Origin: Paenibacillus sp. JQZ6Y-1
Lineage (GTDB): Bacteria > Bacillota > Bacilli > Paenibacillales > Paenibacillaceae
Length of the DNA: 64,000 nt
Direction of reading: 5' to 3'
NCBI RefSeq assembly: GCF_040719145.1
Contig: NZ_JBFDUZ010000001.1
Span: forward strand, 868,001-932,000
Shown: piece after piece, positions 49,452 through 57,542 of the stretch
Layout of the letters: the number at the start of each line of letters is the position of its first letter
Position numbering within the stretch: the first letter of the stretch is position 1
Notes under the pieces: model-generated
Seen by the model: only the letters and a program-made list of their open reading frames with translations
What the model was told of the DNA's origin: nothing
Database searches by the model: none
Position numbers and translations under genes: made by a program

Positions 49452-49541
49452 TTGAATCTGTAGCACCGTTATGCAGGTATGACGAAAATGGACTCTTCCC
49501 ATACTAAGCTGCTTCTTCAATCTACAATACGAGACGTATCA

Positions 49542-49573
49542 CAAAAGCCGCCCTATCCAGGACGGCTTTTTAA
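49542..49573 (+). terminator. Terminator after tautomerase fusion gene
   Basis: AAAAGCCGCCC pairs with GGACGGCTTTT (one mismatch) and is followed by TTAAT. It lies 90 bp past the stop. Confidence 0.75.
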
Positions 49574-49711
49574 TCGATTCATCTGTTCATACGTATATAT
49601 GCTGCTACTATCCTTGTACTATATATAGCACCATAAAATAACTTACAGTCGCGTGTTCCCATGGTCATCCATCTCGTTATCTTGCCATTGCAATACATGC
49701 GGTGGCAGACT

Positions 49712-50902
49712 TCATTCACTTGAGTAGTTGGATTTCAAACGAAGCGTCAGTACAAAGGCAATCAACAAAATGATACAGCCTGCCACTAAGGGAGCGAATA
49801 TATGAAAATCAAATAAACTTCCCGCCAATAGTGGACCTATAATATTACCCAAGCTCATATACGCATTATTCATACCCGCCACATAGCCTTGTTCCGTTCC
49901 AGCCATCTTGGATAAATGTGTATATAAAGCGGGTCGCAGCATAGCAGTAGCAAAGAAAATCGTAGAAGTCAGCAGCAAAATGCTCCAAAAATCGGTTGCC
50001 AGCAGTAGCACAATATACGCCAGTGAGGTTGCTAGTAGACAGGCTTTGATCGTTCTTTGTTCACCAAACCGTTTCAGCGTTCGCGCAACAAGGAATGCCT
50101 GCATCACAACGCCAATGATAGCTCCGGTTGTCAAAAGAACGGCGATCTGCTGCGGTGAGAATTGGAAACGTTTCGTTACATATAGCCCAAGCACCGATTC
50201 AAAATTAGCCAACCCAAATGTCATCACCAGCACAAGAATGAAGAACGGCGTATACGGTGATTGCAGTGATTTTACATATTGTTTTCGCAGGGATTCTTGC
50301 GGAGTACGGTTGGCTCGAGCCGCTTGTCGCTGCTGCTTGGATACACTTTCTGGCAAACAGACGATGGAAAATACAACACCGATCATCGCCGCACCTGCTG
50401 CTACCCATAGTGGAACTCGTGTGCCATATTGAGCAAGCATACAGCCAAGACCAGGCCCAATCACAAATCCGGCTGACATGGCAGCACTTAACAAACCATT
50501 TCCTCTGGCACGCTGCTCAGTCGTTGTAATATCAGCCACATACGCCATCATGGGAGGTACGATAAGAGCTGCTGCCACACCTTCCAGCAATCTCGAGACG
50601 TAGAGCATCCATAGCACATCGCCAATCGCAAATATCCATTTGGCGACCGCGAATACAATAATACCAGTCACGATGAATCGTTTCCGTCCGAAGCGATCAG
50701 ATTGTCGTCCCGTCAGGGGAGAAAGGAGAAACTGTGTGATTCCATAAGCTGCTACTAACAGTCCAATCGCTTGCCCGCTAGCGCCAAATTCGATAATGAG
50801 CTGTGGCAAGATGGGGGTAATGAGTCCAACGCCTACCATCACAATAAACATATTGATCATAAGAATGGCGAGTATGCCATTCGGGTTTTTCAATGTAAAC
50901 AT
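49712..50902 (-). CDS. MFS multidrug efflux transporter (Bmr/NorA-like)
   Basis: A 396-residue, 12-span transporter. It has the MFS motif A in GRQSDRFGRKRF, motif B around YVSRLLEGVAAALIVPP, and the antiporter motif C GFVIGPGLG in span 5, as in Bmr, NorA and Blt. It should expel hydrophobic drugs or antibiotics by proton antiport. AACAGGAGGTCTCTAT precedes the start. A leader ORF and attenuator lie upstream and the leader ORF overlaps the first 13 bp, indicating induction at the level of transcription attenuation and translation coupling. Confidence 0.92.
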   Translation of the reverse strand: MFTLKNPNGILAILMINMFIVMVGVGLITPILPQLIIEFGASGQAIGLLVAAYGITQFLLSPLTGRQSDRFGRKRFIVTGIIVFAVAKWIFAIGDVLWMLYVSRLLEGVAAALIVPPMMAYVADITTTEQRARGNGLLSAAMSAGFVIGPGLGCMLAQYGTRVPLWVAAGAAMIGVVFSIVCLPESVSKQQRQAARANRTPQESLRKQYVKSLQSPYTPFFILVLVMTFGLANFESVLGLYVTKRFQFSPQQIAVLLTTGAIIGVVMQAFLVARTLKRFGEQRTIKACLLATSLAYIVLLLATDFWSILLLTSTIFFATAMLRPALYTHLSKMAGTEQGYVAGMNNAYMSLGNIIGPLLAGSLFDFHIFAPLVAGCIILLIAFVLTLRLKSNYSSE

Positions 50903-51081
50903 ATAGAGACCTCCTGTTTATACGCAATCGTTTTACGGTTCGTATGCTTATCTGCATCTGTACGACGGCATGCAAAAAAACCTCCATATCCAAACATGGA
51001 TAGGAGGCAGGCATACGAATAGTAAGACAGACTGCTCTTTTTAAGAGGCAGCCGCAGTCTACTATTGCTATAAAAAGCCAT
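50890..51081 (-). CDS. Leader ORF of the MFS gene
   Basis: A 63-codon frame starting ATG at 51081 after GGATAGGATTAGT. It runs through the attenuator terminator and ends 13 bp inside the MFS gene (stop TGA at 50890). The first ~35 codons are rich in Ser, Leu, Arg and Tyr. Ribosome movement or stalling on this frame could decide whether the terminator forms. The product itself need not function. Such leaders precede inducible antibiotic-resistance genes in Firmicutes. Confidence 0.5.
   Translation of the reverse strand: MAFYSNSRLRLPLKKSSLSYYSYACLLSMFGYGGFFACRRTDADKHTNRKTIAYKQEVSICLH
50974..51007 (-). terminator. Attenuator in the MFS leader
   Basis: On the minus strand CCTCCTATCC pairs with GGATATGGAGG (one bulge) across a six-base loop and is followed by seven T. 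It stands 72 bp before the MFS start, inside the leader. An alternative hairpin upstream (AGACTGC/GCAGTCT, about 51013-51056) and the GGATAGG of the leader ribosome binding site, complementary to CCTATCC of the terminator arm, can serve as antiterminators. Confidence 0.8.
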
Positions 51082-51147
51082 ACTAATCCTATCCGCACAT
51101 TCGTAATATTACAAACGAAATGTTTGATTACGGAAATAGGATTAGTA
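51081..51147. repeat. 12-bp inverted repeat around the MFS leader start
   Basis: TACTAATCCTAT (51081-51092) and its exact reverse complement ATAGGATTAGTA (51136-51147) are 43 bp apart. The first arm contains the ribosome binding site of the leader ORF on the minus strand. It could be an operator, or, if transcribed, sequester that site. Confidence 0.6.
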
Positions 51148-51308
51148 GATCATTGGCTTGAAGTCACCCTTTCGGTATGTGTTGTTTCTAGCATATCATC
51201 GTCTCGATAGATTGTATATGACATTGTATCAAGCCAGAACCACAGATAGCCTTGTGACTCCAGCCAAGACATTATAGAAAACAACTGCCAATGGAAGGGC
51301 AAAGCTAT

Positions 51309-52322
51309 TTAAAATAACGTACCTACACGCTTCTCTAAGAATTGATCAACAGCGTTTGTGCTTTTTCCACCGCTTTGTTCTACTAGCTTCATCAGATCGG
51401 ACAAATTGGTCAATATTTTACTGCCCTTAATCTGCTGAGCACTATAGTTGTTCAGCAGCTTGCGATACTCTTGATAAAACTGTGGATCAATCTCTAACGT
51501 TTGAGAGTCAAAGATCGGAGTATTGTCAGATCCATAAAAAATATAATACTGGCTCAGTCGATATTCTTGCTCAACGGCGGCTCGTCGATTAGATACCGCA
51601 TACTTGTTCAGAAAAGCTTCCTTAGCCAGCCCGCGTTGTACCAGATCAGTCGGTGCAATAATAATACCCGCATCACTCGTCGTGGGTTGCTTTGCTTCGG
51701 CTGACATGATTTGGATATAATCTCGAATGTCGGGACGAATAAAAGCAAAGAACGGGCTGAATGCTGGATAATCAATGATTGGGTAAAAGATGCCTTCGCT
51801 CGTTTCTAGACGATAGCCCATATCCGCTAGCATTTGCATTGCTTGTCGATCTGCTGCATTCGACATTAGAGATACGGCTTGCCGCATCGTCATACCCCAC
51901 TTGTATTTCCTCATGAGTGCATCTTGCACCGACTCGCGATAGATCAAGTCTTCCGCATACGCAAAGTGTGTATTGTACGCATTTTCCAGTTGTAGCACAG
52001 CCATGCTTGCGCGATTCGTATCAAACTGTTGAATACGATTCACCAGTGTGGCACGCGCCAGACCGAGAGTAGAGGGCTTTTGCAAACGCTGTACGAATAG
52101 ATTGTACGATTGCTGTGCTGTTGCAGCGCTAACTGTTTGCTTTTCTGTAGATGTTGTAGCTGAAGAAGTCGTAGCTGCTGCATGTACAGGATTGAGCAGT
52201 GAGGACGGTAAGCATAAGCTGGTAGTTAATAATACCGATGTGAGCATCACTGCTGTCATTGGAGCAGCGTACATATATGACTTGGAACGGAACGCTTGTA
52301 CTCTCTTTGTTTTACGTTTCAT
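51309..52322 (-). CDS. Secreted protein of unknown function
   Basis: A 337-residue protein with a long signal peptide (KSYMYAAPMTAVMLTSVLLTTSLCL, cleavage near VHAAA) and a Ser/Thr-rich linker. A mostly helical mature region has two long amphipathic parts. The end reads STNAVDQFLEKRVGTLF. The start at 52322 follows GGGGGTTATTTG. I do not recognise a family. It is monocistronic and stands next to the drug efflux region. Confidence 0.7.
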   Translation of the reverse strand: MKRKTKRVQAFRSKSYMYAAPMTAVMLTSVLLTTSLCLPSSLLNPVHAAATTSSATTSTEKQTVSAATAQQSYNLFVQRLQKPSTLGLARATLVNRIQQFDTNRASMAVLQLENAYNTHFAYAEDLIYRESVQDALMRKYKWGMTMRQAVSLMSNAADRQAMQMLADMGYRLETSEGIFYPIIDYPAFSPFFAFIRPDIRDYIQIMSAEAKQPTTSDAGIIIAPTDLVQRGLAKEAFLNKYAVSNRRAAVEQEYRLSQYYIFYGSDNTPIFDSQTLEIDPQFYQEYRKLLNNYSAQQIKGSKILTNLSDLMKLVEQSGGKSTNAVDQFLEKRVGTLF

Positions 52323-52803
52323 CAAATAACCCCCTGACTATTCATTTACATAATTATCTTCCTATTTAGCATATCCTTTCTTATGTGTATTATCTATCTA
52401 GTTGGTAGATGATGGAATAATACCATAGTAGTGATTGAAAAACAGGGATAATTGCATATATGCGCATTTATGATCGTTTTTTAATGATCATTTGCACACT
52501 TTTATAATAGGCAAGGAAAAACGATGTACATTCGCTTGCTACAATGATAAGGATAAAATTTCTAATTCGGATCACAAAAGGTAACTATAAAATTATCCAA
52601 AAGCAACAAGTCTGTTCAGTATTGAAATGGAACGGCTACATCCCAGTCATAGTCTGGCATCCAAACATATCCAACACAAATATATGACAAAAAATAAAAT
52701 GAGTTTTTTATCAAATCACTGTAAAAATAAGCGTGTATACAGACGATATAATATACATAAGTCGCTAAACCAAACATTTGTTTTAACGTCGAAAATAAAG
52801 TTA
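52323..52803. other. AT-rich gene-free region
   Basis: About 480 bp with no supported gene, terminator or RNA. The promoter of the secreted-protein gene should lie at its left end. Confidence 0.4.
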
Positions 52804-52871
52804 TTGACAAGTCATGAAAGCGTTATTATAATCATAATCAATCAAGGATAATCACAAACGATCACAAAACG
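52804..52871 (+). promoter_or_regulatory. Promoter, cre-like site and direct repeats of second fructose operon
   Basis: TTGACA (52804-52809) and TATAAT (52827-52832) are a consensus pair with a 17-bp spacer. TGAAAGCGTTATTA (52815-52828) in the spacer matches the CcpA cre consensus at 13 of 14 positions. Two adjacent repeats, ATCACAAACG and ATCACAAAACG (52851-52871), just downstream of the start point fit an operator for the DeoR-family repressor. Confidence 0.7.
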
Positions 52872-53025
52872 TCATCCACTGCTTTTACAGTGTGCACATC
52901 AGTCATCACGCCACTGTCGGTAGCGGTTACAACGCGAATGATCCTGTCGTTTTTACAATCAGCCTTGCTCTTGATTACAGGTTGGATGATATACAGAAGA
53001 AGCACAGACGGGTGGTGATGTACCG

Positions 53026-53790
53026 ATGCTTTTCGAACAGGAACGCAAGCACAAGCTGGTCGAATACTTGCAGCACAATCATCGTGCATCGGTTCAGGAA
53101 CTGGGGGAAATGTTTCAAGTCTCGGATTCAACAGTCAGGCGTGATCTCAAGGAGCTTGAAGACGCACGATTGCTGAAACGGACACATGGTGGAGCGGTTT
53201 CATTGCAAAGCGTCAATTTTGAACCGAATATGGTAGATAAGGAAGATTCCTACCGTGAGGAAAAGGAACGCATTGCCCGCCGAGCTGCAGAGATGATCAA
53301 TCAGGGTGATACGATTTTGCTGGATTCTGGAACGACGACACTTCCGCTAGCACGAGAGTTGAGGAATCGCTCAGGTATCCGCGTGATCACCAATTCAGTC
53401 ATTGTACTAGGCGAGTTAAAAGACTGCCGCAATATCGAATTATCGATTATCGGCGGATTACTTAGGCCGGACACACAGGCATTTGTCGGACCGATGGCGG
53501 AACGCTCACTCGATATGGTTCGGGTGGATAAGGCATTTATCGCAACAAACGGATTGGACATCAGAGAAGGCATCACAACTCCCAATCTGACCGAAGCCGC
53601 AATCAAGCGCAAAATGATCGATATTGCCAAGCAGGTCATTCTGCTGGCAGATCATAGCAAGATCGGTGGAATTGCTTACGCGAAATTTGCGGATCTAACT
53701 GATATGGATTACTGCATCACCGATGGGGGCGTACCAGTTTCCATGATTCAACAGTTCCGTAAGCTAGGGCTGGACATGATTATTGCCTGA
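53026..53790 (+). CDS. DeoR-family regulator of second PTS operon
   Basis: A 254-residue protein. The DeoR HTH is QVSDSTVRRDLKELEDARLLKRTHGGA, and the effector domain has LLDSGTTTLPLAREL, VITNSVIVLGEL, IGGLLRPDTQAFVGP and LLADHSKIGG. It is clearly distinct from FruR at 41679. The site GGGTGGTGATGTACCG precedes ATG 53026. It is followed by fructose-type PTS genes, so it should bind a phosphorylated ketose. Confidence 0.9.
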   Translation: MLFEQERKHKLVEYLQHNHRASVQELGEMFQVSDSTVRRDLKELEDARLLKRTHGGAVSLQSVNFEPNMVDKEDSYREEKERIARRAAEMINQGDTILLDSGTTTLPLARELRNRSGIRVITNSVIVLGELKDCRNIELSIIGGLLRPDTQAFVGPMAERSLDMVRVDKAFIATNGLDIREGITTPNLTEAAIKRKMIDIAKQVILLADHSKIGGIAYAKFADLTDMDYCITDGGVPVSMIQQFRKLGLDMIIA

Positions 53791-53820
53791 ATAGTTCGAA
53801 TAACAACCTTTTAACAAGTT

Positions 53821-53834
53821 TGTAAGCGTTCTAA
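53821..53834 (+). promoter_or_regulatory. cre-like site before EIIBC gene
   Basis: TGTAAGCGTTCTAA resembles the CcpA consensus at 13 of 14 positions. The first 13 bases recur exactly at 57383-57395 upstream of araR. It lies between the regulator and the EIIBC gene, where it could act as a roadblock. Confidence 0.5.
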
Positions 53835-53928
53835 GATGATTGGGTGGCACCAACATGGACGCAAGGACACACGGCATATCGTCAATGGTCGATATTGAAA
53901 TTGAGATGAATGTGAAGGGGATATTACC

Positions 53929-55332
53929 ATGAAAAAATTACTGGCTGTTACCGCTTGTCCTACTGGCATCGCGCATACGTACATGGCAGCAGAATCGCTG
54001 TCCAAAGCGGCAAAAGAAAAAGGCATTGATCTGAAAGTCGAAACACGCGGCGCAGTCGGTGTGGAGAATGGATTGACTCCACAGGAAATCGCTGAAGCGC
54101 ATGCAATTATTGTGGCAGCCGATACAGATGTGGATGAATCACGCTTTGCTGGTAAACCAGTTGTGCGTGTTGCGGTAGCACAAGGGATCAAAGCACCGGC
54201 TGATCTGATCGAGCGTGCATTGAACCTGCAACCATCTAGCTCCAATGTTACAGCAATTCCAACAGCATCCGAAAGCCCTGGCAAACAACAAAACATGTTC
54301 TACAAACACCTGATGAATGGTGTATCCAATATGCTGCCGCTCGTTATCGCTGGTGGTTTGATTATCGCCTTCTCGTTCCTGTTCGCCTTTACAAAAGGTG
54401 GTGTCGATCAGGTAGAAGGTTCACTAGGTGCTGCATTGTCCACAATTGGCGGCGCTTCCATGGGTCTGATGGTTGTTATCCTGTCCGGTTTCATCGCATT
54501 CTCTATCGCGGGTAAACCTGGTCTGGCACCTGGTCTCGTCGGCGGCGTACTGGCAAAAGATATGGGCGCAGGCTTTATCGGTGGTATCATTGCCGGTTTC
54601 ATCGCTGGTTATGTTGCTCACTGGCTGATCAAACACATCAAAATGCCGCGCAACTTTGAAGGTCTGAAACCGATTCTGATTGTCCCTGTATTATCCGTAC
54701 TGATTATTGGTCTATTGATGGTGTATGTAATCGGTGAGCCAATCCAATGGCTGCTGACACAATTGACTGCATGGCTGACGAACATGGGTGCAGGTAACGC
54801 AGTACTGCTCGGCGCAATTCTTGGCGCAATGATGGCACTCGATATGGGTGGTCCTTTCAACAAAACAGCGTATACGTTTGCTGTAGGTCTGCTTGGCGCT
54901 TCGATCTTCACACCAATGGCAGCAGTTATGGCAGCAGGTATGACGCCTCCACTGGGCATCTGGCTGGCTACACTGATCGCCAAAAAACGCTTCACCAAAG
55001 AAGAACGCGAAGCTGGTAAAGTCGCTTCTATACTCGGTCTGTCCTTTATTACCGAAGGCGCAATTCCATTCGGCGCAGCTGACCCAATCCGTATCATTCC
55101 TTCCTTTATGGTAGGTTCTGCAGTAGCAGGCGGTCTGTCGATGCTGTTCGGTTGTGGACTGCATGCTCCGCACGGTGGTGTGTTCGTTCTGTTCATCCCG
55201 AATGCAATCGACCACCTGGGCTACTATGTACTGTCTATCGTCGCAGGTACTGTTGTTACAGCACTGATGGTGCTGCTGCTGAAACGCAACAAAACAGTTG
55301 AAGTGCCTGAGCAAAACAAAACAGCTGCTTGA
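53929..55332 (+). CDS. PTS fructose-type transporter EIIBC
   Basis: A 467-residue fusion. EIIB (1-~100) has phospho-cysteine C10 in TACPTGIAHTYMAAES. EIIC (~115-460) has SNMLPLVIAGGLIIAFSF, LDMGGPFNKTAYTFAVGL and SFITEGAIPFGAADPIRI. It lacks an EIIA domain, which is supplied by the separate gene 170 bp downstream. It is close to FruA in the shared domains. No kinase is linked, so the fructose phosphate may be handled by FruK. Confidence 0.93.
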   Translation: MKKLLAVTACPTGIAHTYMAAESLSKAAKEKGIDLKVETRGAVGVENGLTPQEIAEAHAIIVAADTDVDESRFAGKPVVRVAVAQGIKAPADLIERALNLQPSSSNVTAIPTASESPGKQQNMFYKHLMNGVSNMLPLVIAGGLIIAFSFLFAFTKGGVDQVEGSLGAALSTIGGASMGLMVVILSGFIAFSIAGKPGLAPGLVGGVLAKDMGAGFIGGIIAGFIAGYVAHWLIKHIKMPRNFEGLKPILIVPVLSVLIIGLLMVYVIGEPIQWLLTQLTAWLTNMGAGNAVLLGAILGAMMALDMGGPFNKTAYTFAVGLLGASIFTPMAAVMAAGMTPPLGIWLATLIAKKRFTKEEREAGKVASILGLSFITEGAIPFGAADPIRIIPSFMVGSAVAGGLSMLFGCGLHAPHGGVFVLFIPNAIDHLGYYVLSIVAGTVVTALMVLLLKRNKTVEVPEQNKTAA

Positions 55333-55444
55333 TCTGCAAATCAACAAGCTTCATGATCTACCATATCCCGCATCCCCGCGGCATTACGATAGTCGTACAC
55401 GTATAAGCACCAAACGTTGAGCAAGCCCAAGCGCTCGACACATG

Positions 55445-55468
55445 ACGACCGGATACCCCTCCGGTCGT
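55445..55468 (+). repeat. Intercistronic hairpin between EIIBC and EIIA genes
   Basis: ACGACCGGA and TCCGGTCGT form a perfect 9-bp stem with a six-base loop, without a T-tract. It may stabilise or separate the two parts of the mRNA. Confidence 0.6.
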
Positions 55469-55502
55469 TGTGCATTTCACCTATACAAAGGAGACACAAC
55501 TC

Positions 55503-55961
55503 ATGAATATTCGCGAACTGCTGCAACCAGAAAGTATCTTTTTGCCATCTACATCTACAACGCGCGAAGAAGCGATCCAGCAAATAGCGGTAGGTATGAC
55601 AGAGGCGGGAGCTGTGTCCGATACGTCCGCTTATGTAGCAGCTGTAACCGCCCGTGAACAGCAAAGCTCCACCGGCATCGGCTTTGGCGTTGCCATTCCG
55701 CATGGCAAATCAGCAGGCGTGACGAAGGCAGCTCTCGGATTTGCTCGTTTTCAAACTCCACTTGATTGGGATTCATTGGACGGTGAGCCTGCTCAAATGG
55801 CATTCATGATCGGCGTCCCAGAAGCCAACACTGGCAACGAGCATTTGCAAATTCTCGTCGCGCTGTCTCGTAAACTCATTCATGAGGAATTTCGTAACGA
55901 ACTGCTGCAAGCAAGCAGCAAAGAAGCCGTCATCGACATCCTGAGCCGTAATATTGGCTAA
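55503..55961 (+). CDS. PTS fructose-type EIIA protein
   Basis: A 152-residue EIIA of the fructose/mannitol class. The phospho-His is H67 in VAIPHGKS. The blocks SSTGIGFG and EHLQILVALSRKLIHEEFR are typical. It takes phosphate from HPr and passes it to the EIIB of the preceding protein. The start at 55503 follows AAAGGAGACACAACTC. The gene ends the operon. Confidence 0.93.
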   Translation: MNIRELLQPESIFLPSTSTTREEAIQQIAVGMTEAGAVSDTSAYVAAVTAREQQSSTGIGFGVAIPHGKSAGVTKAALGFARFQTPLDWDSLDGEPAQMAFMIGVPEANTGNEHLQILVALSRKLIHEEFRNELLQASSKEAVIDILSRNIG

Positions 55962-55976
55962 TTCCTATTCATAATC

Positions 55977-56019
55977 AAAAAGCGTATCGAACCTATCAGG
56001 GGCGCGATACGCTTTTTTT
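55977..56019 (+). terminator. Terminator of second fructose operon
   Basis: AAAAGCGTATCG pairs with CGATACGCTTTTT around a ~15-nt loop, followed by more T. Confidence 0.88.
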
Positions 56020-56164
56020 GGTATTCGTTTGTTGACGATAATAGAAAAGTCCTTTACTGAGATCGTATCGGTTTCACCATGACGTTTATCTGCTTACCAG
56101 AACGTTTAATAATTGCTGTGCCAAACTACCGCTGCCGTGCAGCAGCAGAAAAGGCGGGAATGTA

Positions 56165-57091
56165 ATGAATAAATGGCAGCAATTTCGGCAGGCGTCACGG
56201 ATGCACTTTGTCCCATTGATGGCAATTTGTATTGTGCAGGGAACACTGGCGGCGTGGGTGTGGAATGGGCAATTTCATCTGTGGATTGCCTTATTAACGA
56301 TGATTGGCTCATGTGCAGCACATATTTTCTCAATGATGATCAACGATTTGTGGGATTACCGGAGCGGTGCGGATAAAGCCGCTTATGAATCGGAGGAAGC
56401 CATCTCGACCGACTCGGGGTATCTTACATCTGGGAGATGGAGTGAGCGCCAATTCGAGATCGTCACTTGGAGCATGCTGGCATTAGCACTGCTCTGTGCA
56501 GGTATTCTGTATCTGTTGAGCGGCTGGGGTGTGCTACTGCTGACTGGTATGGGCTGCTTCCTAGCATTGTTTTACGTTGTGCCACCGGTACGATACGGAT
56601 ATGCAGGGAAGGGAACGAGTGAGATGGCACATGTGCTATCCTTCGGTGTATTTCCGGTGATGGGCTCATACTATGTACAGACGGGACATTTTGACAGTCG
56701 ACTGTTTCTGTTATCCCTGCCTATGGGATTGCTGACGACGATGACCTTTTTCAATCATCATTTTCTACATTGGAAAACGGATCGTGAGGTCGGTAAGAAA
56801 ACGCTGGTCGTATTATGGGGTGAGCACAAATCCTTCCGTTTCTCGGTATTACTGCTAGTATTGGCTCTGCTTAGTATTGCGCTCTGCGCCATCACGCGTG
56901 TCATTCCGGTATATGGTCTAATTGTTTTACTAGCGGCGTGGCCATTATGCCGCATGTACAGCCATATGACATTACCACGTCGTAATTTGCAAAGTCATCA
57001 GCGGCTGCTCTGGCTCTCCTTGCGGACATCGCTGCAATTCGGTGGATTGATCATCGCTGCTCAACTCATTAGCCGCTGGCTAGGTGTTTAA
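56165..57091 (+). CDS. UbiA-family prenyltransferase
   Basis: A 308-residue integral membrane protein with about eight spans. The first Asp-rich motif is NDLWDYRSGAD and the second is HHFLHWKTDREVGKKTL, as in MenA-type UbiA enzymes, which attach a polyprenyl chain to an aromatic acceptor. No menaquinone genes are nearby, so a special acceptor is possible. AAAGGCGGGAATGTA precedes the start. Confidence 0.85.
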   Translation: MNKWQQFRQASRMHFVPLMAICIVQGTLAAWVWNGQFHLWIALLTMIGSCAAHIFSMMINDLWDYRSGADKAAYESEEAISTDSGYLTSGRWSERQFEIVTWSMLALALLCAGILYLLSGWGVLLLTGMGCFLALFYVVPPVRYGYAGKGTSEMAHVLSFGVFPVMGSYYVQTGHFDSRLFLLSLPMGLLTTMTFFNHHFLHWKTDREVGKKTLVVLWGEHKSFRFSVLLLVLALLSIALCAITRVIPVYGLIVLLAAWPLCRMYSHMTLPRRNLQSHQRLLWLSLRTSLQFGGLIIAAQLISRWLGV

Positions 57092-57150
57092 ATTATAGCG
57101 GACATAATGAATAGGCAATAGGTAGACCCATTCAAATGAACAAGCGCGCT

Positions 57151-57186
57151 AAACCGCATGCGATCCAGCATTTGCGGTTTTTTGTT
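57151..57186 (+). terminator. Terminator after prenyltransferase gene
   Basis: AAACCGCA pairs with TGCGGTTT across a ~13-nt loop, followed by TTTTG. Confidence 0.75.
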
Positions 57187-57299
57187 TTGCAGACATGGCC
57201 TCGACACATCGCCTGTGATTGGCTATACGATCATGCCTGCATTCTGTTCTTTTATCAAGCTGCCGTATATTTGGATGGACATTCTGTCAAAAGTTTTTT

Positions 57300-57396
57300 A
57301 AAATGTATGTACAACTTAAATATTTTTGCGCTATATTTACACATTGTTACATACAAGTTGGTTATTGTATTCACTGCAAAATTGTAAGCGTTCTAT
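57300..57396 (+). promoter_or_regulatory. AraR-operator-like and cre-like sites before araR
   Basis: ATGTATGTACAA (about 57303-57314) and CTTGTATGTAACAATG (57342-57357 on the minus strand) resemble the AraR operator ATTTGTACGTACAAAT, and TGTAAGCGTTCTAT (57383-57396) resembles cre. They point to autoregulation and catabolite control of the following gene. Matches are imperfect. Confidence 0.45.
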
Positions 57397-57542
57397 TTAT
57401 GAGGTTCATCAGGAGATAGCGATATGCAAGCATGATCCACGAGGCAAACCGCATGCTAGCAGACAAGTTACCGTATTACAGTAGCAAGGTCTGTGGTAAA
57501 ATAAAAACTATTGTATTCCAATTCATTTGACCGGGAGGAATT

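Noticed and set aside
57136-57419. Short plus-strand frames before araR
   Set aside because: They cover the prenyltransferase terminator and the araR control region and lack ribosome binding sites.
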